DNA of 64,000 bases. Source: Eleginops maclovinus. Lineage: Eukaryota > Chordata > Actinopteri > Perciformes > Eleginopidae. Both the position numbers and the translations under genes were made by a program. This document shows positions 32,401 to 37,524 of this stretch, piece after piece. How positions within the stretch are numbered: the stretch's first letter is position 1; each line of letters starts with the position of its first letter. Under the pieces are notes generated by a model. The model was given only the letters and a program-made list of their open reading frames with translations, did not search any database and was not told the DNA's origin. The stretch is from NCBI RefSeq assembly GCF_036324505.1, contig NC_086368.1, positions 27,169,878 through 27,233,877 on the forward strand. Direction: 5' to 3'.

Positions 32401-34158
32401 ATAGACCTCAGCACTCCAGTGTGCACTATGGATTGGCCCTGTCTGGCCTTTCAAAATTAAAAGATCTCTTCCAGGTGATAAAATGAAAGGCGTCATGCCA
32501 CTGACAGTTTAAGCTTGTTCCAACTACCACAACAATGAATCCTATTTGATTCCTTTTGCATACTTGCATGGAGGAAAGACACTATATTTGATTATGCTTT
32601 CCACAAACATATAGCATTTATTCTCCAGAGAAATGAAGCCATGCTTATTTAATGATGAGTAGTGCCTGTTGACAGGAATATATTCATACTTTTGCAAAGG
32701 AATTGCAGTGAATGAAATTTGAAAGCCCTATGCACAGTGTTGCTTTCCGTGGCGTGTCTTTCTCATCAAGTATGAAATAAAACATGCTACATTTGATGAA
32801 GACGAAATGAGTAGAATGTGTAGAAAGGATGCCTCACATCGTGTTCTGAATATATGTTCCTGTACTTTCAATCACCGAGGCCAAACCAGCATCTCACAAG
32901 GCCTTTAGAATCCATTACTTCCTGTTTAGAGGGACTGCATGACCTACAATTCTCCTACACACACCTTTGAGAATTTAATTGGTTTTCCCACACAAATATT
33001 TTGTCATCAAGTTTTATTTTCCAAGTGAAATGAAAGATGAAATGTTCATTGAAAGGGTTTGACTCCCCTCCAGGTTGTCTATCGTCAGAACTGGCACAGC
33101 AGGACTTCTGTACTGGAAACCAATAAGACCAGTGTGGAGCTTCACATCCCCTCCGGAGAGGACTACCTCATTGAGATCAAAGCTCTGACTGAAGGGGGCG
33201 ATGGCACCAGCAGCGGCCCCATCCGCATACCAAAGATGTCCAGTAAGTTTGAAATACTCAGCAGCATGCAGATGATTGGTGTTGGATTTAAGCAGAGAAG
33301 CAGAGGAATGGGCGCACCGTGTGTAACTAATCCCCCGTGTGACCGATGCCGGTTATCAGCTTCACCGTAGCTCGAACAAGACCTTCAGAATACATATGTA
33401 GAATATTCCACCATACACAACGACAGGTTTTCCCCTTTGATGTCCCAGAGCACACGCTGAAGAAGATGAAAGGCAAACTGTTGTTCAATATTAAGTCTTA
33501 ATGTTGATGTCCAACGCTCATAAATATAGAATGTAATGTAATTAAATGCAAACGATCATTTAAAATCACATTTTGCCGAAACAGAATCCGCTTTTATAAT
33601 AAATTAAGGCTTAATTGGGTGTTGTTACAAATATATGTTTCCATACCGTTTAAAATCACTGCAATATTTCTATTATTTTAAGAGGCGATTACTTTTCATT
33701 CTGATTTTGTTGTTTTGAACTCATTTCTATACGTCTTTTTTTCATCTACAGTAAACTAATTATCATGCTCTACCCCATTTAATGCACATTTCCTCCAAAA
33801 CAGATAGATAATGTCTTCTTTAATCCCATGCTGGAGTAAACATGGCGTCTTTGACAATCAAAGCAAAACCCTTAAGTCAAAATTGCAACAACATTTAAAT
33901 GACTCTGAATCTCTGAGTGATGCCAACGTTTTGCAGATATTTGATCACAGCAATTTAACAACTCACTCTGTGCTCACAAGTCACACTTGCACAGTGCATC
34001 CCTCAAGAAAGAACACATTCACATATTCCGTTCTGTATGATGCATGTTTCTTTTTCCTCTTCTTTTTAGGTCTGAACTCAAGAGGGTGTGTGTGTCCGGT
34101 TCCCATGAAGACTTGCGGTGTTGTGATGTTTGCTGTTTTTGTAATCTTTCTCATGTAG
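2259..34158 (+). CDS. cntn3: Contactin-3-like GPI-anchored neural adhesion protein, 3' 18 exons (5' end outside window)
   Basis: This is a spliced coding region: 2259-2462, 2993-3095, 3283-3467, 6017-6159, 6364-6493, 6793-6943, 16263-16390, 16962-17134, 19158-19275, 23056-23214, 24333-24482, 25011-25081, 25513-25747, 25837-25952, 31392-31572, 32185-32297, 33074-33242, 34070-34158. All borders are AG/GT and phases agree, giving 871 codons plus TAG. The domains are half of Ig2, Ig3-Ig6, four FN3 domains and a hydrophobic tail. Contactins are usually about 1020-1030 residues, so roughly 155 N-terminal residues (signal peptide, Ig1, half of Ig2) lie upstream. Family hallmarks include [37 protein letters not shown] and [13 protein letters not shown]3-like features include the Ig5 end [10 protein letters not shown], the Ig6 start DPTKITVPP and [12 protein letters not shown] in FN3-4. 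CNTN4, CNTN5 and CNTN6 are close relatives; teleost a/b copies cannot be told apart here. The expected role is a GPI-anchored neuronal surface protein in cell adhesion and neurite outgrowth. Confidence 0.88.
2993..3095 (+). CDS. cntn3: Contactin exon, first half of Ig3
   Basis: AG at 2991-2992, donor GTAAGT at 3096; phase 1 in, phase 2 out. It encodes the linker [14 protein letters not shown], which is highly typical of contactins, then the B-strand [10 protein letters not shown] with the first Ig3 cysteine. The split codon AA|C gives the Asn of GNPVP. Confidence 0.93.
3283..3467 (+). CDS. cntn3: Contactin exon, second half of Ig3
   Basis: AG at 3281-3282 after a short pyrimidine tract, donor GTAAGA at 3468; phase 2 in, phase 1 out. 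It shows PVPSISWRR with the core Trp, [15 protein letters not shown] with the second Ig cysteine, and an NHS sequon. The last residues, RGQLLFQ, lead into Ig4. The next functional exon is 2.5 kb away, across the intron that holds the decayed Ig4 copy. Confidence 0.93.
3468..4279 (+). other. Contactin intron 3, left part
   Basis: AT-rich intron sequence. Around 3640-3800 there is a run of loosely repeated TTACACC/ATTACA phrases, a degenerate short-period repeat. Nothing else was recognised. Confidence 0.5.
4560..4668 (+). pseudogene. Dead copy of the first Ig4 exon
   Basis: It is homologous to 6017-6159, with the acceptor TTTTTCACAG preserved at 4550-4559. Matching pieces include AGACACTGA-AGATGCT.A.ATGGCA, GGGA.TGTAAAG, GGGAAAGCCAGG and the AGCCAGCCTGACA end. 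Deletions shorten it, a TAA falls in the reading frame that continues from exon 3, and the GGTAAGA donor has become GGTTAAA. It cannot serve as a coding exon. Confidence 0.82.
4832..4927 (+). pseudogene. Dead copy of the second Ig4 exon
   Basis: It is homologous to 6364-6493. It keeps ATCCAGCATT, the TGTTG.CT.TGG.GTATCA.G.TGTG block, the region matching GAGACTGAGCATGGAGCTGC in degraded form, and the GGTAAGCAG donor. The acceptor CTACAG now reads CTACGG-like, so the AG is lost. Deletions break the frame. The left edge is approximate. Confidence 0.75.
5396..5692 (-). mobile_element. tRNA-derived SINE, minus strand
   Basis: Read on the minus strand, it starts GTCCAGCAGTGGCTCAGT, an A-box-like stretch, followed by GGTTCAAGTCC, a near-perfect Pol III B box, and ends in the tail that reads on the plus strand AGAATCGGAGGATGAAACCC. 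A longer copy lies at 49875-50196 and a truncated one at 9236-9378. This copy lacks about 25 bp in the middle relative to 49875-50196. Its long minus-strand open frame is a by-product of the repeat, not a gene. Confidence 0.85.
6017..6159 (+). CDS. cntn3: Contactin exon, first half of Ig4
   Basis: Acceptor TTTTTCACAG at 6007-6016, donor GTAAGA at 6160; phase 1 in, phase 0 out. It encodes [29 protein letters not shown] with the first Ig4 cysteine, and [10 protein letters not shown] with the core Trp. Together with the next exon it forms a 273-bp phase 1-1 module. A degenerate copy lies upstream at 4560-4668. Confidence 0.93.
6364..6493 (+). CDS. cntn3: Contactin exon, second half of Ig4
   Basis: AG at 6362-6363, donor GTAAGC at 6494; phase 0 in, phase 1 out. 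It encodes [13 protein letters not shown] and [15 protein letters not shown] with the second Ig4 cysteine, then [10 protein letters not shown]. The degenerate upstream copy at about 4832-4927 keeps the same GGTAAGCAG donor but has lost the acceptor AG. Confidence 0.93.
6793..6943 (+). CDS. cntn3: Contactin exon, first half of Ig5
   Basis: AG at 6791-6792, donor GTAGGG at 6944; phase 1 in, phase 2 out. It encodes [28 protein letters not shown] with the first Ig5 cysteine, and [10 protein letters not shown]. It is followed by the longest intron of the window, about 9.3 kb, which contains the 2.86 kb inverted-repeat element. Confidence 0.92.
6944..7934 (+). other. Contactin intron 6, left part
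   Basis: No exon or recognisable repeat was seen. Open stretches at 6952-7161 and 7212-7454 do not resemble proteins. Confidence 0.5.
7935..8244 (-). mobile_element. Degraded solo LTR of a fish LTR retrotransposon
   Basis: It begins TGTCGAAG and ends ATCATGACA. It shares with the cleaner copies at 50947-51364 and 59914-60302 the GGACCCAAACGCAG start region, AATCACAAGACAAGACA, AGCTGGGGAAGGGGAGG and the ATCATGACA end. No clear target duplication remains (GAAGG vs ATTGG), so it looks the oldest of the three. Confidence 0.65.
9236..9378 (+). mobile_element. Truncated tRNA-derived SINE inside family A element
   Basis: This is the plus-strand copy of the SINE seen at 5396-5692 and 49875-50196. 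It shows GTGGCTCAGTAAGTAGGGGC (A box region) and GGTTCAAGTCC (B box), then runs to GGTGCCCTTGCTC, where the 3' part is missing. It is inserted in the body of the 8926-9429 element. Confidence 0.8.
9375..9410. repeat. Perfect 13-bp palindrome with 10-nt loop
   Basis: CTCTTTTATGGCC (9375-9387) and GGCCATAAAAGAG (9398-9410) are perfect reverse complements. They sit at the join between the truncated SINE and the right end of the family A element. Confidence 0.85.
9602..9960. repeat. Two copies of a TTTATTGATCCCAAATTGGG repeat
   Basis: The phrase ACTTTATTGATCCCAAATTG recurs, slightly altered, at about 9617 and about 9853, each followed by a TTGTTGCAGTA.CAT run. This is a phrase common in teleost retroposon 3' ends. 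The exact family was not resolved. Confidence 0.55.
9961..12060 (+). other. Contactin intron 6, middle; GC-rich CCAAT patch at 10470-10660
   Basis: It is mostly AT-rich with no exon. At 10470-10660 a GC-richer patch contains CCAATCAACCAATCAC, and two near-copies of GATTGGCTGGCGCTT (about 10590 and 10635). It may be part of an old repeat or a fossil regulatory patch. The remaining sequence held nothing I recognised. Confidence 0.45.
12066..12100 (+). repeat. Left terminal inverted repeat
   Basis: It starts TACATGGGTCATTTCAGAAT and continues TGCGGTTACATTT. It pairs with the reverse complement of 14888-14923, with a handful of mismatches. Confidence 0.82.
12470..12869. repeat. Left cluster of GTCAACTCTGTT motifs
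   Basis: Exact 12-mers GTCAACTCTGTT lie at 12470, 12663, 12818 and 12833 on the plus strand, with the reverse complement at 12858-12869. Repeated subterminal motifs of this kind are typical transposase-binding arrays in several eukaryotic DNA transposons. That function is inferred here. Confidence 0.85.
12818..12869. repeat. Perfect 15-bp palindrome built from the 12-mer
   Basis: GTCAACTCTGTTATC (12818-12832) and GATAACAGAGTTGAC (12855-12869) are perfect reverse complements around a 22-nt loop that contains a third copy of the motif. It could form a hairpin or present two facing binding sites. Confidence 0.85.
12993..13358 (+). CDS. Basic Arg-rich ORF, probable remnant of transposon protein N-terminus
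   Basis: 121 codons from 12993; the second ATG at 12999 ([15 protein letters not shown]) may be the true start. Residues about 5-75 are very basic: [20 protein letters not shown], then [14 protein letters not shown] and [14 protein letters not shown]. This is a likely DNA-binding or nuclear targeting region. An acidic Pro repeat, [14 protein letters not shown], follows. Similar AERQR.YR.R...DPE openings occur in many uncharacterised fish and invertebrate proteins, as I remember them. The function is unknown. The frame ends soon after the acidic tract, and a second in-frame ORF resumes at 13422, so this may be one gene split by a deletion, an intron or decay. Confidence 0.55.
   Translation: MKMVSAAERQRQYRARREADPERRAANLKKDRERWMKRRDAGSTGQVATLTERGKRQKRKYWRKAQQRCRTRSYLKQHQRFETPPQSPELDPEPDPQPDPDPGPSRLEWLSESRLMSLILQ
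13422..13739 (+). CDS. C-terminal remnant, small barrel-like domain ORF in the same element
   Basis: 105 codons in the same frame as 12993-13358. Sequence like [20 protein letters not shown], then [20 protein letters not shown] and [18 protein letters not shown] suggests a compact beta-barrel of the Tudor/SH3-like kind (inference from the W...YDDDIYPG pattern). I recall this stretch as common at the C-terminal end of uncharacterised fish proteins. In-frame stops (13356 and 13371) separate it from the upstream ORF. Its final codons are duplicated at 14000-14090. Confidence 0.5.
   Translation: MPVSSDCTEQQTAEIKWGSKDMMIGQWCVIKYDDDIYPGTILEVNETHAKVTCMHKAGKNRFYRPIREDTLWYPFDDVLRIIPQPTQVTARHVEIDKEIWSEIAE
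13655..14320 (+). repeat. Tandem duplication of about 340 bp inside the element
   Basis: Unit A is 13655-13999 and unit B 14000-14320. Both start CCTCAGAATCATCCCACAAC and end near GACAAGTTTTTA.AATT. Unit A contains the end of the second coding remnant; in unit B the TAA after ...EIAE has become TAT, so the copied frame runs on. Confidence 0.88.
14354..14728. repeat. Right cluster of GTCAACTCTGTT motifs
   Basis: Three exact copies stand nearly head-to-tail at 14354, 14368 and 14388 (14- and 20-bp spacing), and one reverse-complement copy at 14717-14728. With the left cluster this makes nine exact copies inside one 2.86 kb element. Confidence 0.85.
14888..14923 (-). repeat. Right terminal inverted repeat
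   Basis: On the minus strand it reads TATGTGGGTCAATTCAGAAT then TGTGGGTACATTT, mirroring the left end. Confidence 0.82.
14936..15015. repeat. Fish repeat fragment next to the transposon's right end
   Basis: GAGGCAAGGC... then CAAGTTTTGTTATACAGCAC and TTCAACACAA is a degraded form of a phrase widespread in teleost genomes. A related fragment lies at 43094-43150. Confidence 0.45.
15016..15974 (+). other. Contactin intron 6, right part
   Basis: Intronic sequence with no recognised element. The open stretch at 15170-15355 does not resemble a known protein. Confidence 0.45.
15975..16115 (-). mobile_element. tRNA-derived SINE fragment, second family
   Basis: On the plus strand it shows CTTGCCCAAGGACACATTGA and GGGATCGAACCCACAACC (16054-16071), the reverse complement of a Pol III B box. 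This phrase is frequent in teleost retroposons. It ends about 150 bp before the 16263 exon. Confidence 0.55.
16263..16390 (+). CDS. cntn3: Contactin exon, second half of Ig5
   Basis: AG at 16261-16262 after CCCTCTCCTC, donor GTATTT at 16391 (weaker than the other donors); phase 2 in, phase 1 out. It encodes [28 protein letters not shown] with the second cysteine, and [10 protein letters not shown]. An NIS sequon is present. The NHFGT.SSTG stretch favours CNTN3 within the family. Confidence 0.92.
16962..17134 (+). CDS. cntn3: Contactin exon, first half of Ig6
   Basis: AG at 16960-16961 after TTTTCTTCC, donor GTATGT at 17135; phase 1 in, phase 0 out. It encodes [18 protein letters not shown], then [13 protein letters not shown] with the first Ig6 cysteine, and [12 protein letters not shown] with the core Trp. 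Confidence 0.92.
17440..18402. mobile_element. Inverted-repeat element of a common teleost family, with an internal insertion
   Basis: The left part shows AAATAGTTTGGGACATTTAC, then TCTCATGCCTGTGCTATGGG, GTTAGCCTAGCCTAGCATAA and AGACTGAAACCAG. The right part shows GCTAAGCTAGGCTG, GATTAATCTTCTCATG-like sequence and GTATTTCTCACAATGTCAAA, roughly mirroring the left. I recognise this as a short non-autonomous DNA element abundant in fish introns. The central 17690-18060 appears foreign. Borders are approximate. Confidence 0.55.
17714..17882 (+). mobile_element. 169-bp insertion flanked by 20-bp direct repeats
   Basis: ACAAAAGTGTCACAGCTGTG occurs at 17694-17713 and again, identical, at 17863-17882. 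The segment between starts GGCTCAATAGTC-like and has TTCGAAGCCCCGG, loosely like Pol III A and B boxes. That fits a retroposon with a long target duplication. Confidence 0.55.
18403..19157 (+). other. Contactin intron 8, right part
   Basis: No coding or repeat signal was recognised up to the acceptor at 19156-19157. Confidence 0.5.
19158..19275 (+). CDS. cntn3: Contactin exon, second half of Ig6
   Basis: AG at 19156-19157, donor GTATGC at 19276; phase 0 in, phase 1 out. It encodes [20 protein letters not shown], one of the most conserved contactin stretches, with the second Ig6 cysteine, and then [10 protein letters not shown], which leads into the first FN3 domain. Confidence 0.94.
19276..20185 (+). 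other. Contactin intron 9, left part
   Basis: AT-rich intron with nothing recognised. Confidence 0.5.
20186..20660 (+). mobile_element. Interspersed repeat family B, copy 1
   Basis: It starts near TTTAAAGAGGACATGTTCAG and ends GAGTCTCTTTAA, giving short inverted ends (TTAAAGAG). The core GGGACATGTCTCCATGCTTT, then CTGCCTGTGCTGCAGCACCT and CTGTCTGAAACCAGAGCCC, is shared with 37525-37955 and, inverted, with 50630-51390. It is non-coding; the open frame across it belongs to the repeat. Confidence 0.75.
20661..21590 (+). other. Contactin intron 9, middle
   Basis: No exon or repeat was recognised. Confidence 0.45.
21591..21830. mobile_element. 240-bp Tc1/mariner-like miniature element
   Basis: Inverted ends of about 27 bp: the left reads AGCCGCGGAAAAAAATAAGA then GACCACT, and the right, on the other strand, AGCTGCGGAAAAAAATAAAA then GACCACT. 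A TA occurs at both borders (21589-21590 and 21830-21831), fitting TA target use. The interior is AT-rich and non-coding. Confidence 0.72.
21831..23055 (+). other. Contactin intron 9, right part
   Basis: At about 22248-22275 there is ACTTTTATCCAAAGCAACCT, a fragment of a phrase common in fish retroposons (inverted relatives at 55340-55370 and 55490-55525). Otherwise nothing was recognised. Confidence 0.45.
23056..23214 (+). CDS. cntn3: Contactin exon, first half of FN3 domain 1
   Basis: AG at 23054-23055, donor GTAACA at 23215; phase 1 in, phase 1 out. It encodes [18 protein letters not shown], then [15 protein letters not shown] and [18 protein letters not shown]. These are the start and C-strand of the first FN3 repeat, with the FN3 core Trp in QLSW. 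Confidence 0.93.
23215..24332 (+). other. Contactin intron 10
   Basis: AT-rich intron with no exon or repeat recognised. Confidence 0.5.
24333..24482 (+). CDS. cntn3: Contactin exon, second half of FN3 domain 1
   Basis: AG at 24331-24332, donor GTACCC at 24483; phase 1 in, phase 1 out. It encodes the F-G part of FN3-1: [19 protein letters not shown], then [20 protein letters not shown]. The pattern NPWV.YEFRVVA..S.G.GEPS is typical of all contactins. Confidence 0.93.
25011..25081 (+). CDS. cntn3: Contactin exon, first part of FN3 domain 2
   Basis: AG at 25009-25010 after TCTGTTT, donor GTAAGA at 25082; phase 1 in, phase 0 out. It is a small 71-bp exon encoding [20 protein letters not shown] and then IMWE. 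The GGGG run and the ELVI.WE motif are contactin signatures. An NVS sequon is present. Confidence 0.93.
25513..25747 (+). CDS. cntn3: Contactin exon, rest of FN3 domain 2
   Basis: AG at 25511-25512 after TTCTCTC, donor GTGAGC at 25748; phase 0 in, phase 1 out. It encodes [20 protein letters not shown], then [20 protein letters not shown] and [18 protein letters not shown]. The SADASRY..RNES match points to CNTN3. An NES sequon is present. Confidence 0.94.
25837..25952 (+). CDS. cntn3: Contactin exon, first half of FN3 domain 3
   Basis: AG at 25835-25836 after ATTTTTT, donor GTATGT at 25953; phase 1 in, phase 0 out. It encodes [20 protein letters not shown], then [19 protein letters not shown]. 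It lies only 89 bp after the previous exon and is followed by a 5.4 kb intron. Confidence 0.93.
25953..31391 (+). other. Contactin intron 14, 5.4 kb
   Basis: No exon with Ig or FN3 character was found on either strand. A short telomere-like CTAACCCTAACCCTAA lies at about 28260. At 29570-29740 a TTTAAAGGTGGGTCATGCAA phrase may start an old inverted-repeat element, but I cannot see its other end. Confidence 0.5.
31392..31572 (+). CDS. cntn3: Contactin exon, second half of FN3 domain 3
   Basis: AG at 31390-31391, donor GTGAGT at 31573; phase 0 in, phase 1 out. It encodes [20 protein letters not shown], then [20 protein letters not shown] and ALNITTKKP. The split Pro codon joins to PPSQPPGN of the next exon. 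An NIT sequon is present. Confidence 0.93.
31573..33073 (+). other. Contactin introns 15 and 16 (apart from the 32185-32297 exon)
   Basis: Intronic AT-rich DNA with no further feature recognised. Confidence 0.5.
32185..32297 (+). CDS. cntn3: Contactin exon, first half of FN3 domain 4
   Basis: AG at 32183-32184, donor GTGAGT at 32298; phase 1 in, phase 0 out. It encodes [20 protein letters not shown], then [18 protein letters not shown]. The [10 protein letters not shown] block is shared by contactins 3 to 6. NLS and NES sequons are present. Confidence 0.94.
33074..33242 (+). CDS. cntn3: Contactin exon, second half of FN3 domain 4
   Basis: AG at 33072-33073 after CCCCTCC, donor GTAAGT at 33243; phase 0 in, phase 1 out. 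It encodes [20 protein letters not shown], then [20 protein letters not shown] and IRIPKMS. The [13 protein letters not shown] run is the conserved end of the last contactin FN3 repeat. An NKT sequon is present. Confidence 0.94.
33243..34069 (+). other. Contactin intron 17
   Basis: AT-rich intron; the open frame from 33811 runs through the last exon only by chance before the acceptor. Confidence 0.55.
34070..34158 (+). CDS. cntn3: Contactin last coding exon, GPI-anchor signal
   Basis: AG at 34068-34069 after CTTCTTTTT. The split Ser codon joins the previous exon, and the frame ends at TAG (34156-34158). It encodes 29 residues: a polar stretch SLNSRG as the likely cleavage/attachment (omega) zone, then a Cys/Pro-rich spacer and a hydrophobic tail [13 protein letters not shown] running to the stop. 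This is the usual layout of a GPI-anchor signal. The hydrophobic part is short, and the three cysteines (CVC, KTC) are unusual. Confidence 0.88.
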
Positions 34159-35143
34159 CTTATATGTGCCTCTATATTCAGCTCTGGGCACTAGAAGGAA
34201 TATAGTTTAAAGTTCTCTTCTACACCTCGGATGTATGGAATAAGAAGCTAACTTGACAGTTTTTAAACCTCTGGTTTGTGAATGAAAACTGGAAGATGTG
34301 TGTGTTCTGACAGGCTGTCAAATGCCCACAAAAATGTGTCTGGACTGTTACTCACAGGCAAGAGCAGAGTTACAAAACATTTTCATCTGCCTATTTTCAG
34401 GACCACTGCAGCCCTCCAGGATGTATGAGTTTGATAAACGTGGAAATGTGGGTTTCTTATCTATTTCAGCTCCCCCCTTTTCACCTATTTTGCCTCGAAT
34501 TCCAAGTTATTCCTTGGCTTGCTGTGACTTCTGAATGTTACAGACCAACATGTAAAATTGACCTAAGCATATTTCTCAAAACATCAGATACAGGTAGAGG
34601 GTCCAAAAGTTCAACGCCCACAAAACAACGGTCCAACGTTTGATTTCATACAACATGAAACAACACCTGATGGATTTATCTTTTATTTTAGTAAATCACT
34701 TTCAAATTGTGTGTGCTTATGCTTAACCCTACACAACCAACCACCACAAGTAAGCTAATGGATTGTAATAGCATCGGCTCGTCATTACAAAATGAAACAG
34801 AGGTTTTTCTCAAAAGAGTAACTGATTTGGGGTTTTTTTCATCGCACCCTTTAATATGTTTAAGTCACAATGGAGAATTAGAAAGGTAAACAATCAGAGA
34901 TTTGGATTTGTTATGCTAGTAGCATCCGATTTAGCCTCAAGCTGCTAGCCTCAGTGGTAGTAAAGCAGATTAGGGGAGGGTTACAGAGGTTTGCTTACCT
35001 CCATTGATTGTTTGTTTTTATATTTATAGATACAGATCTGTCTTCAGCCCCACCATGCACTGACTCAAGTGACATTGATGTCGAAGAATCTCAACTTTTA
35101 CTTTCAGCACAGCAGCACTTATTTTCAAAGCATAAGCTCACCA

Positions 35144-35149
35144 AATAAA
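35144..35149 (+). other. Candidate polyadenylation signal AATAAA
   Basis: A canonical AATAAA hexamer 986 bases after the contactin stop codon, first of a close pair. Confidence 0.45.
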
Positions 35150-35171
35150 ACTAGTAATACGCAATAGGAAC

Positions 35172-35177
35172 AATAAA
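35172..35177 (+). other. Second candidate polyadenylation signal AATAAA
   Basis: A second AATAAA, 28 bases after the first. Two signals so close together make this a plausible 3' end for the contactin transcript. Confidence 0.45.
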
Positions 35178-35195
35178 GACGATGGACTGAAACAT

Positions 35196-36145
35196 TCCTA
35201 TAGCTTTGCTTTCTGTATTCATTAACCTTTCTGTAATTGCTGGTTTATTTTGGGTTATAGCTGTACAGTGCTCTAGAGACTTCTGATTTCAACCCCACTG
35301 ATTCACTGAATCCATTATAACAGACAATCTTCATCCACACTTCAATATGCCTTCATCATCATCAGAGTTTAAGACAGACAAGAATGTTTTTCTTGTTGAT
35401 TTTATGCAAGGAAGCTTTTGAACATGCATCGAGAAACTCCTACATTTCCCGCTTAAAAAGGTGATGAAGTCATGACATGTTGAACAATGCTGTTTTGCCT
35501 AATCAAGTTGTCAACCACTCAAAGACATACAAGTGCAGGCTTAGCAAACATGAAATGTGTTATAACCTTTATTAGTTTATTTGAAACGTGTACTTTGTGT
35601 GATTTGTTGGCAAAAAAGGGCATTTGTGAAACCAAAACCTTTTTTGAGGTGCGCTTATCATAAAACGCTTACATTAGCATTCCACTATAACCCAGTAGAA
35701 ATTGAAGTGAAAACTGAATTTTACAATGTTACATCCTTACATCTAAGAAGCAACATTCTGTTAAACACAAACAGGCTTTTAATCGTGCTATTTAGCATAA
35801 ATTAACAGGATAACACTTCATATCGTTGAATAATTTATAGAGTGGCCATTCCGCAATATGAACATAATCTGCATTTTTACTTCATTTCAGCAAAGACTAA
35901 TTGCCCTGATGCTCAATAGTTTTAATGAGCATACTGTGTAGGAGGCAAGTTCTGAGTTACATTCCTGATGGGTAACTGGAAGGTGTGTTTCCTGTTGTTG
36001 TGATGAAATGCAAAGACTTTCATATTTTAGATTTGTTTGCTCTGTGTTTTTCTCATGTTCTACACACACAAAGGGTTTGTCTGTTTCAAAACGCATCATT
36101 TTTTGGCACACTTATATTTTTAACATACAGTAGGTTCATCCCCAA
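35196..36145. other. Intergenic, nothing recognised
   Basis: AT-rich DNA after the contactin 3' end, with no coding or repeat signal that I can support. Confidence 0.45.
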
Positions 36146-36147
36146 AA

Positions 36148-36680
36148 AAAGGTCCCCTATTATGCAAAATGCACAATGACTCACAAAGTGTCAGAAAATA
36201 CAACCCTCTCTCTTTTCCTCCTTACCCACATCTCTAAAAACGGGGGTACAAACGAGCTGATCCAGATTTGCTTCGGTTGACAGGGTAGGGTTAGGGTTAG
36301 ACGTCATATCTGAAATGTGGCCTGGCTTTACATTGAACTCCTGGCAACGTCCCGCCCACGTGACACGTCTCAACCTATCGTCCCCCATATACAGTCGCCG
36401 AGCTGAATCCCCTCCGCAGCACCTCTGTGTCTCTGTGCAGGATGTCTGCAGGAGGGACTGAGAGTAACATAGTATGGGTTTCATCACGGCAGCGTTTGGC
36501 TGAGTGTCTCCATTAGAAACTTCACTCTTCAGACAGAGAGATCATGATGCTGAAAAGGGGCGTGGCCAGCTTCAGCTCAGCTCACATTTAAAGCGACAGT
36601 CTCAGAATCAGCACTTCAGGAACAGGGCTGAAATAGAGGGGGGTGAGGCATGCTGCAATGGGTGACCTGTTTGGTATTTT
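36148..36680. mobile_element. Family A inverted-repeat element, copy 2
   Basis: It opens GGTCCCCTATTATGCAAAAT and continues CTCCTTACCCACATCTCT, AAAAACGGGGGTACAAACGA and GACGTCATATCTGAAATG, matching 8926-9235. It differs by about 20 bp of telomere-like GGGTAGGGTTAGGGTTAG at about 36282-36300. The right border is approximate. Confidence 0.65.
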
Positions 36681-37524
36681 GAGCCAAACACTTCACAGAC
36701 AGGTTTTGTATAGATATTGCTCTACAATATATTAAACAACAACCATCATTAATACTATGTGTTTATTTTCTTATGATTTGTATTTTTTTTGTGTGTGAAA
36801 AGTATCACGAATATATTTTGTCCTTTTGAGGAAAGATAGGATTTGAATTGACAAACTTCAGAGCGAAGATTCAGATCTGAAGTGTGATAAAATCTATTTG
36901 TATTTTAGTCACATATATAGAATAAGTGTGTGTTTTGTAGTTAAGAAGATCCCACATCCCACCTCACATCTTCATGAAATGTCGTTGCTTTGTATGATTT
37001 ACTTTGATGTCTCAAATGTGTGTGTATGATTCGTTCTCCCATTTCTGATTAATCTGCTTCTTTAACAAAAACTGCGATTTGTTACTTCAGTAATGTAATA
37101 CCATTGTATTAATATGATAAGATATCTCTGTGAGATGGCAAAAAGACTGAATAAATTCTTCACATTGAAACCCTTTAATCACTGGATGTCTTCTATCTTG
37201 TTTGATTCACACACCTTGCTGCGAGCCAGCCGACGGTTTTCTTTGTGGGATTGGTCTCTGGAGATTACTGCTGTGCAGCGGAGTGGGGAATCACAGCAAA
37301 TGTGGTGAGTAAGTGTACTGAGGGGTCCTCATCCTGCGGGACTGCAACAGGCTGCACGAGGGAAGAAAAAAAGAGGACGAGTTTTCCCTCAGGACAGAAG
37401 AAGAATTAGCGAAAGGATGGAATATGTGAGACTGCACAAATGCTGAAGCTTTTCCATGACTCGCAAACAAATTCCATGACAGAGTTTGTAGTAAAATATT
37501 TCAGTACTTACAGCTTTAGGTTAC
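36681..37524. other. Intergenic, nothing recognised
   Basis: AT-rich DNA between two repeat copies. The open frame 37114-37308 does not resemble a known protein. Confidence 0.4.

Larger units (their letters stand above)
34159..35195 (+). other. cntn3: Probable contactin 3' UTR
   Basis: This AT-rich stretch follows the stop codon, contains no further coding frame that resembles a protein, and ends in two close polyadenylation signals. The extent is inferred from the signals; earlier or later poly(A) sites are possible. Confidence 0.5.

Noticed and set aside
2259..34158. Assignment to contactin-4, -5 or -6 rather than -3
   Set aside because: The order and domains fit all of them, but the Ig5 end, the Ig6 start and the [12 protein letters not shown] stretch agree best with contactin-3 as I remember the family. 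A phylogeny is needed to exclude the others.
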